Below are positions 54,517-64,000 of a stretch of DNA of 64,000 bases, piece by piece (the first letter of the stretch is position 1; every line of letters starts with the position of its first letter). Origin of the DNA: Pelodera strongyloides (Eukaryota > Nematoda > Chromadorea > Rhabditida > Rhabditidae); NCBI GenBank assembly GCA_036852015.1, contig JAANDG010000261.1, positions 1 to 64,000 on the forward strand, written 5' to 3'. The notes beneath the pieces were generated by a model. It ran no database searches, was not told the DNA's origin, and saw nothing but the letters and a program-made list of their open reading frames with translations. Made by a program: the position numbers and the translations under genes.

Positions 54517-55272
54517 TCATTACCAAGCCCAACGGGAGGTTCTCTGTCTAGCAGTCTAGCTTCGTGACCGAAGCACAATCTATCATATATCTTTTCACTT
54601 ACCAGACAAATTGTATGGTCTGTGCCTGAACCAATGATATAGTTAATGCGTGATTTTATGCCCAGCATTGTAGTTTTCTTCTTTATTTGTCGAATGCACC
54701 TACGACGTTTGGGGGTTTGGGCAATCAGGGTACTTTGAATTCACCTTCCTCAGCTGTTTTTTTTCGTGTATGTAAGTTCTTGTATATAATTTTTACAGTG
54801 CCTCTGTGTTTTGGTTATACTCTCGTTCACTTTGTAAGTTTGTTTTCAAAAGTTTGTTAATTGACTGTATATTCGACTAGCTATGTGATAACAGTTACAC
54901 GTGTTTTCTTTTACGTTGCAGTATTTTTTGGCATTATTGATTTATGCGTTGTATGTGTAAATTGCAGCCTTTCTTGTTCGATTACGGTATGATAAATAGT
55001 TTGCAATGAGCTACTTGTGTTTTCTTTCTTTCACTAGTTTTCGGAGGCGAGAGTGTCGTTTGTTATATTTTTGCGTCAAATATTTGTGTGCGTACCTGTT
55101 GCCTTAGTGGGTGTGAGATGTTACCTTTACTGCAATTTCCAAGAAAATGGGAAACAAGTACGGTTTAGGGGGCTTCTTTTCTTTTGTAGTACCCGCGGGA
55201 CTTTCAGTTTGGTAAGAAGCTGTTGTTAGCAAAAAAAAATCCCAGAAGCAACATTCATCCGTTGACAGGAAT

Positions 55273-56311
55273 ATGAGCAAGACTAGTGGACAATTTCAAT
55301 GTCCCCGATGTCCGAAAGTGTTCGCTCTTAATCGGTTAGTTTAATTTTCATAAGAAAAATAGGTAGGGTAGGTAGGGAAAATAGGTAAAATGGGTAGGTG
55401 TTTTTCCTAATTATTGTGTCTTGTGAACTACAATGAAAACTCGTGAGTGAGAGAGTGGGAGAAAATTGCGTTCGCTTCTACTAAAATACGGTGTTTTTGG
55501 TACGGTAGTGATGGCGGGGTTGACCCTCGCGTCCAGTTCGTTTATTTCGGATTTCAGTTTCGTAAAGTTTGTTATAGTTTAGATATCTGACGAAACACCT
55601 ACATAGACATGAGAAACAAGACAATGAAGTGGAAGGATCTGTAGCTGGAAATCTCATGTGTTATACGTGTGGAAAGGTATTTGCAGTTGGATATTGATTC
55701 ATTGATTTACATTATGCTAACTTGTCATGGAGGTTCACACTCGAATCTACCTTACCACGGTTCGAGAAGGGTCGTAAACAAAAACTTACGACTTTTGTAT
55801 GTAAACTGTGGCAAGTATGTACAACAGTATTCCAGGAATTCGACCGTCTCTCACATCTACACAGACATCAACTGGTGCATTTGGGAGTGAGGGAATGGGC
55901 GTGTCCTTTCTGTACACTACAGTTTACGCAGAAGGTATGGATTTCTTAACAACTAAGGGGTACAGTATGCGGTATTCTTCAGAGGTCATATTCTCATATT
56001 CACCACTCAATTCCCCATGGGGAATTCCCCGTCTTTTTCTCTGCGTCTCTCACATTAGAATGCTATTTTCTGTCCCCAGGGACTATTTCCCCGAGGGAAT
56101 CGGAGTTGTGAATATGGCCTCAGGGTGATATTTTGCAGCAATGGGACTAGTAGCTGGTTGTGGTGCCTGGGATTTTTATATAGTTTACGTTGGTTGCAGG
56201 TTCATCTCGTCAAACATCTCAAACGAATTCACGGTGAAGAGAATGATGCGAATGTATGGAAGAGTATTGAATTGAATCATTGGAGAAGGGACACAGGTGA
56301 GTGGGAGAGGG

Positions 56312-56346
<35 letters not shown>

Positions 56347-58003
56347 GAGAGAGAGAGAGAGAAGAGAGAGTTAGAGAATAAGACGAAGTGCGAGAGAGAG
56401 AGCGTATCACGATATTGGGGTGGTACGGTACCTTTACATGTTTCGGACCGTTGTGAATTTAGAGAGTCCAGTGACAAGTTCTGGCTCTATGGGAACACCC
56501 ATCAACGCCCAAATTCCATCAAAAGAATTTGAATGTGAACGGTGCCAAGAGACTTTCCCGTCGAATTCGGAACTCAAGCGACATGTATCTGTAAGTTGCC
56601 ATACTTGGTGATGAATTTGTAAATAAGGGGAATAGAGATGATTCGGACGGTAACGAGTGCTCTCGGGGATTTTCAGATAGTTGTTTAGTGTAGGAAAGGT
56701 TTCCGATTGTTTAGTAGATATGATGGTGCGGTGGTGGTGTACTGTACAAATCTTTGACGTCAACCTCGCGCGCATGCCCACAATCGTGTTGTGGACATTC
56801 TAAATTCAGAAACGTCATCGAGAAGTTCGTTGTGGTTCATGTGGACTAAAGTTTGACGGAGCACACGAATTGAAAAAGCACGAAATGAGGGTATGTTGTT
56901 GATTTTGTCGTTTAATTGTTGTTCTTACTGTGGTCTGACAAGAGATGTGAGATATCCTGTGTTGTTCTAGATGCATACTGTCCCAAGTAGATCTGAATGT
57001 GTGTTTTCTGTTTAGAAGCGTGAGGAAGTGCACCGATGTAAGAATTGTAAGGCGACATTTTCTCGTTCGACGGAGCTGAATACGCACAGGTACAGAAGAA
57101 ATCACTCACTTTATTACTGTCTTTCTTATGCATTAGGCGTTCATAGGAGAGATGAAAGAAGCACACAGATGAGAGCTGGCATTGTAAATGTTTTAGAAAT
57201 TCGTGCGTGGGACTACACACATTCGAATGCGTTCCATGTGGAAGCACCTTTGCGCAACGTGTACAGGTTTCTTTTTCTGTCTTGATTAGTTTCTCTAGTG
57301 TTATCTTGTTTTGGAGGTCTATTCGGTTGATGGATACATCGCCACAGCTAGCAAGGTCTTTAGGATCTCGGAAGCAATTTTTATTTATCCCGGGTTATCG
57401 ATCCTCTGGCTCTCTCTAGCTCTCCTGTCTTACTCTCTCTTCTCTCTTTCTTTCTTTCTCTCTGTCTCTCTCTCCTCTTTAGATTGTTGTGATTGTATCG
57501 TATTGATTGTGCTGTGAATTCAGCTCGACCGTCACGTGGTCCGGCAACACTTTGTCCCCGGACATTGCCCCAGATGCCCGCAGCAGTTCCTGACGCCTTC
57601 TTTGTTACGGGTAAGGTTTGTACCGTTTCTCTTAACTGAAGACACAGTAGGGGTTATTTTAGACCACGATCCTCACGTACCTAAATTAACAAAGCTGTAG
57701 GGAGTGGGGTTGCTTGGAACATGTTGTAGACATTTGTAGACCTTGCCTTACCGTGCCTTAGATTTTCTTGAAGATAGATGGTTAGAGGTCTATGTTCAGC
57801 AAAGGTTAGAGATCTTGAGCAAGTTGCGCGGTCCGTTGTGTTTTCTGTTATTCGTAATGTCTTTCTAGGATCATTGTGTCGAAGAACATTCACTTCATAT
57901 CTGTGGATATTGCACACGCGAGGACACGAGCAAAGAACACATAAATAGAACTCATTGGAAGAGGATACGACGATCCGTGGAACAGCCGAAACAGTGGGTT
58001 TAG
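55273..58003 (+). CDS. multi-C2H2 zinc-finger protein
   Basis: Exons I can place: 55273-55334 (MSKTSGQFQCPRCPKVFALNR), 55583-55676, an exon ending near 55935 (FQEFDRLSHLHRHQLVH, CPFCTLQFTQK), 56200-56296 (HLVKHLKRIHGEE), 56463-56590 (FECERCQETFPSNSELKRHV), 56810-56890 (CGSCGLKFDGAHELKKHE), 57016-57089 (CKNCKATFSRSTELNTH), one near 57208-57266 (FECVPCGSTFAQR), one at about 57524-57610 (LDRHVVRQH, CPRCPQQF) and the last to TAG 58001-58003 (ICGYCTREDTSKEHINRTH). That gives about eight C2H2 fingers of non-KRAB type, probably a nuclear DNA-binding protein. Two junctions (before the FQEFDR exon and around 57150-57210) do not agree in phase, so the model is partial there. Microsatellites lie in its introns. 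Confidence 0.75.
56310..56412 (+). repeat. (GA)n microsatellite in zinc-finger gene intron
   Basis: Interrupted GA repeats. Reverse-strand Ser/Leu open frames over it are artefacts. Confidence 0.95.
57410..57480 (+). repeat. (CT)n microsatellite
   Basis: CTCTCTCTAGCTCTCC-type degenerate repeat in an intron of the zinc-finger gene. Confidence 0.9.
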
Positions 58004-58038
58004 GCTTTATCAGAGATTGGGCAATGAAGAGGGGAGGT

Positions 58039-58040
<2 letters not shown>

Positions 58041-58085
<45 letters not shown>

Positions 58086-58098
58086 GGGGGGGGGGGGT
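58041..58098 (+). repeat. (GA)n microsatellite with G run
   Basis: About 20 GA units ending in a G13 run just after the stop of the zinc-finger gene. Confidence 0.95.
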
Positions 58099-58261
58099 AC
58101 CGTAATACAATTGAAAGAGGAGAGTGGGAGAGAGTATTGCCCTATTGCGGCTCGATGAAAAGTTAGAGTACCGTAGTCCAGTCCCAATGAGCTTGACGTC
58201 TATTTCGCCTGAACTTCGTTACTTTGCTGATAAGCTACTATCTGAATGCTTTTCACTTCAG

Positions 58262-59053
58262 AAAAGCAATCTCTTCCCCTTCCCCAAGTGTTGTTATAGA
58301 ACCAGGAAGTGAAGCAAAGTTAACCGTGGAATCGGAAAATGTTCGTTTATTCTTTGTGTTGTTCTGTGCGCTTACATATTTATTAGATCTCTTATGGATA
58401 GCAGAGAGTAGGAGACAGGAGAGAGCAATTGTGGGTTCATGTTTATTTTGCTCTAATAAGAAGAGTTTGTTGATTATATGAAAAACATACTCGGCTGCAG
58501 GATCGCGACGAAAAAAATCAAATGGTGTTTCTGGGTGTGCTTTTCGTAGCACACAAAATGCACATCACTGAATTCTTTTTTTTTTTACATCGCTTTTCAG
58601 CCGAAATCGGTGCAAGTCCTGTTCCGAGTGCCCGCACGTGTGGAGAGTGTGGAGTTGAGTGGACGACTTCCACAAGATTTACTTGAACGGCATCCCGATT
58701 TGAGAAATATAGGTAGGAGACTCACTCGTCTTCCTGTGTAGGAAGGCACATATGGGAACTCAATTTGCGTATAGTAAAAGGAAATGGGGTTATCCTCCGT
58801 ATGCTTCACTAATCACATGCAATACACTGTTTAGGTCCTTTCCAAAAGATTGACCACATAACTACTCTTCAGTTGAAGTTGGTTGCTCTTTGGGCTCCAG
58901 TGAAGTTCTAGAATGTACTGTTTATTGATTACTGATTATAGTAATTCAGATTCGGTCTCCGTAACACCATCGACACGAGAACGAGAAATTCTCCTGTTCC
59001 TGGATATTTCTGCGGAGGAACCCGTTTACAAGAAACCAATCATATTGAGATAG
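58262..59053 (+). CDS. unrecognised protein, three exons seen, start unknown
   Basis: An exon after the acceptor ending CACTTCAG at 58261 reads AISSPSPSVVIEPGSEAKL; its donor lies soon after VESENV. The second exon is ~58602-58711 (PKSVQVLFRVPARVESVELS to ERHPDLRNI). The last is 58950-59053 (SVSVTPSTREREILLFLDIS to KKPIILR, TAG). Exons 2 and 3 join in phase. An alternative third exon (about 58836-58910) is also phase-compatible and would end the protein at VALWAPVKF. No family is recognised. The upstream exon with the start codon was not found; a Met at 58186 is not in a compatible frame. It could be the 3' half of an unrelated gene or an alternative end of the zinc-finger gene. Confidence 0.5.
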
Positions 59054-59294
59054 AAGCACAAGTGCTTTTATTCTAATGACGGGTCTATGTGCTTAATTAT
59101 TTAAATCGTGAAGTTGTACACACATGTTTGTAAACTTTCTGTGACATAATAAATAATTTTAAAATGTTTAGCTATTTTCAATTGCCATATCGGTTATGTG
59201 GTTTATTCCCACTTGTATATGTAAAGCAAAAGATTATTGTAAATTATTATTCCGTTCATTATGGGAAATAATTAAGTTAATTTTGTTGCAGATA

Positions 59295-60670
59295 ATGAAA
59301 ATTTCCATCAAAGTGCTCGGATCGAAAGATGAAAAGGAGGTCGAGGTATGAGGTTTTCATGTGCAGAAATTTACTGTTCGTAGAAGCTTCAGGGAACATG
59401 TATTTTCATGTAGCTGTAAGTAGGGTTTAGTGGAGTAATTGGTTCCGGATTCTATTCCCCCTAGCAATAAGTTTGTTTTGTTATCGGATGAAGACATACT
59501 GTAACGCAAATGCCTTGACATACCGTAGCCTCTGCAGAGGTATGGTACTGTGTCCCGGAGGTACGGTATCAAACATAAATTTCATACTTTAGCTCCCTGC
59601 CTCCGCTCGTGTTGGAGTCCTTCGTGAAGAAGTGTCCAATAAGTTGGTGCTTCCTATAAACGCCTTCAAGATGTTGTTGGCTGGAAAACCTATTACTGGT
59701 CCGTTATCTTTAATTTCTTACACCTTTTTCGATTCTCGGGTTTACCGCTCGTTGTTTATATTACCTTTGTTTCGTTACCGTAATATTTTACCGTATTCGA
59801 GATGTTTCTAAAAAATAACGGTTTCTTCTTTCAGATGACACAAAGACGTTGAGCGGCAGCGACGTAAAGGATGGAACCAAAGTGACGGTCATGATAAATG
59901 ATAAGGTATTGTAGGAGACAAAGTTCTACGTGAAAACCGCCTTCCATAACCGAAAACTGGGCTGTCTCTTCGCGAGACCAGACGAGTACCGTAGGCTAGT
60001 CCTCTGCTTATTGTTACCGTATGCGTATCAATTCCACATTTGGTGTTTTTATTTTTCTGTAACCGCTTTTCATTTCTAGTTCGATCGCCCCTTGGATATT
60101 GTGGAAGGAGCAGTTTCCAATGGATTTGGCGGTGGCAAAACGGGAGCATTGGCTGTTCTTCGATTTCATAAGGTGGCATCCAAGGTTTCCTAATGTTTCA
60201 GCTACTTGTTATAACCAACAACAATTTAAAATTTAATGTTCCTGTCCTAATTTTCTTATCCTCACTAAAGTATCTCAAAGTGCGTAAAATTCTATCTCAG
60301 AATTTGAAGGTTTACTATCAAAATTACAAACAAACAATTTGTATGCCAGTTACCCGGGAAGTTACCTGCATTCCATCATTGTGATTTGATGAACCTGGTA
60401 ACGGTTTTCTGCCTCTCATAGTTTCATATACTCTTTTCTGGGGTTGATTACGGTAGTCAGCAGTCACTCGCGCGGAGTTGACTTACAGCTTTCGCTAGTT
60501 ACACGTATGTCTTGTAGCAATTCGGACATGTTGATAATTATTACTAATTCAGTAAATAAAGTAATAAATAATATTTTGTTCTTCAGTGTCTGGAGGATAT
60601 GGTGAATGGTGTGAGCTTGGACGAGTGGGAACGATACGCGAGAGAAATAAACAATCAGACGGCCGCTTAG
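59295..60670 (+). CDS. small ubiquitin-like domain protein (UBL4A/GET5-like?)
   Basis: Exons 59295-59345, 59593-59698, 59835-59905, 60080-60184 (or 60172), 60587-60670; about 138 residues. Residues 1-72 form a ubiquitin-like fold: MKISIKVLGSKDEKEVE, LREEVSNKLVLPINAFKMLL, GKPITDDTKTLSGSDVKDG, TKVTVMIND. There is no C-terminal Gly-Gly, so it is not conjugated. The last 30 residues (CLEDMVNGVSLDEWERYARE) recall the C-terminal helices of UBL4A/Get5, which serve in tail-anchored protein delivery; this match is weak. Two donors twelve bases apart give alternative ends of exon 4. AATAAA lies at 60740. It converges on the Ubl/PI31-like gene. Confidence 0.82.
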
Positions 60671-60739
60671 ACTTGACACATAAACTGTAATTCAACCATA
60701 TTATCCTCGTGGGGAACTTTTATCCTCGTGGGGAACTTC

Positions 60740-60745
60740 AATAAA
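60740..60745 (+). terminator. poly(A) signal of the Ubl gene
   Basis: AATAAA 70 bp after the stop, preceded by two direct copies of TTATCCTCGTGGGGAACTT. Confidence 0.65.
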
Positions 60746-61109
60746 GTGTAATTCTCTGCCAACACTATAATTGTCTTAAACACTCAAAAACAACAAATAT
60801 TTACTTCAGATAAAGCATGAGACAAAAATATACAACAAAAAATATTAAGTGAAGAACACACGCAAATTACTGATTACGAGCAAGCAAAATATACAGTGGT
60901 GTCTTTGAATATACATATCGCATAGATTATCATACATTATTTACACCTCCATTAACGTATGGTTTGTAAAACGTGCCCGAAAATGCATACCCATGCTTTG
61001 CTGTGCCAGAAATACTCATAAGAGCACAGAAATTTGCATATAATACACGAGAGTGCAACTACCCAGGATACGCTTCAAACCACGTCCCATACCATTTTAA
61101 TACGAACGC
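60746..61109. other. convergent 3' intergenic region, nothing else seen
   Basis: AT-rich sequence between the stop of the Ubl gene and the stop of the convergent Ubl/PI31-like gene. Contains no further exon or repeat that I can support. Confidence 0.5.
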
Positions 61110-63399
61110 TTAAAAGAATCCTCCTCCGCCTCCGAAACCTCCACTGCCTCTGTCAGTTGGGTTGAATGGAAAGATACGAGGCTCTCCTGGAGGCCTTCTG
61201 GGTCGGTTCGACATCACTTCACCACCACCAAACGGGTCCAGGGGATTGGGTCTGAAGGAACTATTGGTGAGCATTACTTCATCATCTCACATACTTTCAA
61301 TCAACCAACCAAATATTTAAACTAGGTCTCTTGCTCACAATCTCAATGCAAAAAGAAGTGAACGCTGTGAAGGTATACATTATTTCAGCGACTCTCACGG
61401 CAGTTGGCTCCATCAAAGGGTCTAAACACTGAACCTGATTTTTTCCATTCACGATTCATAGAGTAGTTTCGACTTTTACACTTTTAGTCACTGGCATCGA
61501 AAAAGGAGATTACTGATATACAACTAATCTATAAAATTCTTATCTCACCTAGTAACCGGAGGTCCAAGAGGTCCACCCGGGTGTCCCAATGGTGCCAGAG
61601 GACCTTGTCCGAATGGTCCAACAGGAGGAGATGGGCCAGCAGGGATAGGATACTGGGGATCTGAAGTACTTAGTACTCACATTTACCTAGATAGTTTCAG
61701 TTAGTAGCTATATTGTGCTTATTGGTATGTCTTAAGCCCAGCAGCTTTAGTCTAAGTGCGTTTAATTTAGTTTTAATTATTCGTTTTAAGTGCTAATACA
61801 GGTTTCGGCTACTGGTGCGCGTTTTTTTTACAGATGTGGTGCTAGTTATAGAATATCCATGGTCCATGCGGTCACCAACAGAGTAAACGAACAAACAAAC
61901 AAACCAGGATATCCCATCCTCCTATCTCTGAGCGGATCCAAGGGGTCATCGATTCCAGTATAGAATTCAGTGTCAGGATGTGCACGAGAGGGCGCAGGAC
62001 GTTGCGGTCTGCAAATAGGTTGCAAGAAATGAAACAATTACAGTACACGATGACGATAATTACAATGAAAAAAGAACTATGTGAACTACCACGGAGCCCC
62101 CAAAAGTTAACAGTATTACATTAACTAAATGAGTGTCCCGCCAATGAACCATAACTGCACGCGGACGCACATAAATTAGCAGACGGTAAAATTATACCGA
62201 AGTACTCAATGTTTCAGCCACTTGTTATAAAACCTACGACAATCTGAGAGTCAATATTGTTCTTCGGAAAATTTTTTTAGGAGCTTAAAAAAGCAGTATG
62301 GCGACATTTCGGAACGCTCTTCGGGTACTCAATAGTACTCAAGTGGGTCCGGATCTCAGAATCTTATATCCATGCCAAACAAGAAGCAAAACAACTTACT
62401 GGACTGCCTGCGGCTGTGATTGTGGCATTTCGTTCCCATCCAACGGTACTGGAACATCACGAACGGGGCCTCTTGCATTCACGGGCTCTTGTTCTCCTAA
62501 AGCATGCTCACTACAGTACCCAAAGCTAAACTCTGTTTAATAATATTATACAAAGGTTCAATATAGCATACGTGAATATGATTAACACACTACCCAAATA
62601 CAGTATAAGAAACTTAATCATACGGTAATATAGATAGGATAACAACATGACACAGATTCTTACTGTGGCGTTCCTGGGCAGAAGAAGTCGGAAGAGGCTC
62701 TGTAGGGGGCCGAGCTGGCCTACTACTTTCTTCCCTCTCTTTTGCTTGCGCCAACTGCTCTTTTTCAAGTTCGTCTGCCAATTTAGTTTCCTTACCGGTG
62801 TTTTGCTCACTGAAAATTGAGTTGTATCATTCCGGGATCACATTTTTAGCGCCACGCTACCTCAATAAATTAAAGGAAAGGATTATGGAGTCCGAGTGGT
62901 CAACGTTATTCCATGCTAATAATCAGTAATGTACGACATCAACACTACAAAACAAAACACCATCGACCAATACCAATACAGTTGATCAAGCAAGGAATGG
63001 AAAAACCGACCTTTCTACAGATACAAAAACATTAACGCACCCCTGTGAACGCAGGAAGAGTTTATCACCAGACACCAGTCCCATATCTTTGAGAGAAGTT
63101 TCTTCGGTGTCGCTCACCAAATTATTTCCCAAGAACAGAAACCAATCGCTGAAATATTGAATGAATACGCTATGTACATCTAGAATCTAAAATTAACACT
63201 CAACGAGTAATACTTATTCTTATAATTAACTGTGAGTAATGATCAGAATAAACATTTCCATAAAACAAAACAAAAACTCTTACCTATTGCCAACTTTCTC
63301 AACAACCAGGGCCTTGAGTTGTCCAAACGTGGTCAACGGGGTCACATCCAGACAGTGGTTTGTCCCTCCATTACGCTGATCACTTATGTGGATTTTCAT
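61110..63399 (-). CDS. Ubl-domain protein with PI31/FBXO7-like proline-rich C-terminus
   Basis: Seven phase-consistent exons: 63399-63284, 63148-63041, 62809-62664, 62496-62400, 62008-61905, 61660-61549, 61251-61110; 274 residues. The first ~75 residues look ubiquitin-like (MKIHISDQRNGGTNHCLDV, TTFGQLKALVVEKVGN, LFLGNNLVSDTEETSLKDMG, LVSGDKLFLRS). A charged Glu/Lys linker and Pro-rich region follow. The tail has TGIDDPLDPLRDRRMGYPG, DPQYPIPAGPSPPVG, NPLDPFGGGEVMSNRPRRPP and ends in a Gly-rich GGFGGGGGFF. The DPLDP/NPLDPFGGG pattern recalls the C-termini of PI31 (proteasome inhibitor) and FBXO7. No F-box or full FP domain is visible. The acceptor TTTTAG sits directly before the ATG, suggesting trans-splicing. 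The proteasome link is an inference. Confidence 0.8.
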
Positions 63400-64000
63400 T
63401 CTAAAACATCGAAAGGGAAACATAAAAATGTGAAAAGACATACCAAATACAAATCTAGACACAAGGCAATCAGACGGCCGAATAGTGAATAGAGAAACAG
63501 CCAACTCAAATTAAAATCAACAAATAACGTCCAACCGCGATAAAACGCGGGAATCTAACACAGAAAAACGAACAAGTAATATCATATCCTTTTATACAGT
63601 AACAATCAACAAATCAACAATATAATGCATAACAATGAATTTTAAAAGAAACGCCTTTTTGAAAGAGCAGCCTCCTACTCGCTTGCCTCCACGCTAATCT
63701 TCGCCCTGAAACATCAAACTTTGAATATCCGGTACCAATCTGATTGCGCGCTATCATGGTATAAACTCATTGACGCCCTGACGGACGAAACCACCATCCG
63801 AATTAGCATATTGCATAAATTTAGGCGGTGGTCTTGAGCTCATAGCGATACCACCGTCAGGATTAGAATATTAGGTATGGTGAAAATCAGAAACGTATCA
63901 TAAAGAAGTACACGTTTCGGAAACACTACATATACTTGGATGGTGGTTTTGAGCTTTTCCCGACGAGTTTTATGCCCGGCGCGCTGTCTTTTTCCAACAA
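63400..64000. other. upstream region; possible last exon of another minus-strand gene
   Basis: On the minus strand, an acceptor GTTTCAG near 63707 is followed by GGCGAAGATTAGCGTGGAGG and a TAG about 31 bp in, which could be a short terminal exon (AKISVEASE) of a gene lying to the right. The region also carries two copies of an ACCACC(A/G)TC..GGATTAG phrase about 75 bp apart (63792 and 63861). Evidence is thin. Confidence 0.3.

Noticed and set aside
56434..57247. minus-strand open frames of 96-115 codons
   Set aside because: Antisense to supported C2H2 exons; His/Thr-rich translations are typical of reverse-read zinc fingers.
57681..58187. 168-codon minus-strand open frame
   Set aside because: It crosses the last exon of the zinc-finger gene antisense and a GA microsatellite (Ser/Leu run), so it is a shadow.

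Overview
The window looks like nuclear DNA of a free-living or parasitic nematode. Genes are split into many short exons with nematode-style acceptors (TTTTCAG) and small introns. There are tandem serpentine chemoreceptor genes of nematode type, a UBE2D/LET-70 gene, an FMRFamide-receptor-like GPCR, and large numbers of foldback elements with TTAA ends. I cannot name the species. No bacterial operons, rRNA or CRISPR arrays are visible. All gene models were spliced by hand from reading frame, GT..AG sites and phase agreement.

Layout. Positions 1-7,450 hold repeats only: a near-perfect 1-kb palindrome, A-rich and pyrimidine-rich tracts, and minisatellites that follow a conserved ~45-bp 'cap' motif present five times. 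Positions 8,356-9,300 hold a small C2H2 zinc-finger gene. From 9,673 to 32,591 lie two tandem minus-strand copies of one serpentine receptor gene (copy 1 at 9,673-15,014; copy 2 at 24,712-32,591). Their introns and the space between them are filled with transposons: a gag fragment, a recently inserted Ty3/gypsy-type LTR element (18,142-22,820, with RNase H deleted), a second internally deleted LTR element (29,224-32,139) that itself carries a nested insertion, tRNA-derived SINEs and foldbacks. Positions 32,700-34,500 are foldback elements and minisatellites.

The right half is gene-rich. A ten-exon peptide GPCR lies at 34,761-38,751 (minus). A head-to-head inverted pair of secreted-protein genes occupies 40,341-44,117. 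After it come LET-70/UBE2D (45,346-47,951), a complete 16-exon ATG7 (48,292-54,516), a multi-C2H2 zinc-finger gene (55,273-58,003), an unrecognised gene ending at 59,053, a small ubiquitin-like protein (59,295-60,670) and, convergent on it, a ubiquitin-like protein with a PI31/FBXO7-like proline-rich tail (61,110-63,399).

Four of the six genes between 45 and 63.4 kb belong to ubiquitin or ubiquitin-like conjugation: an E2, an E1-like enzyme and two Ubl proteins. The rest of the window is dominated by structural DNA: foldbacks, hammerhead-like motifs and paired-hairpin repeats, several of them inserted in introns of intact genes.
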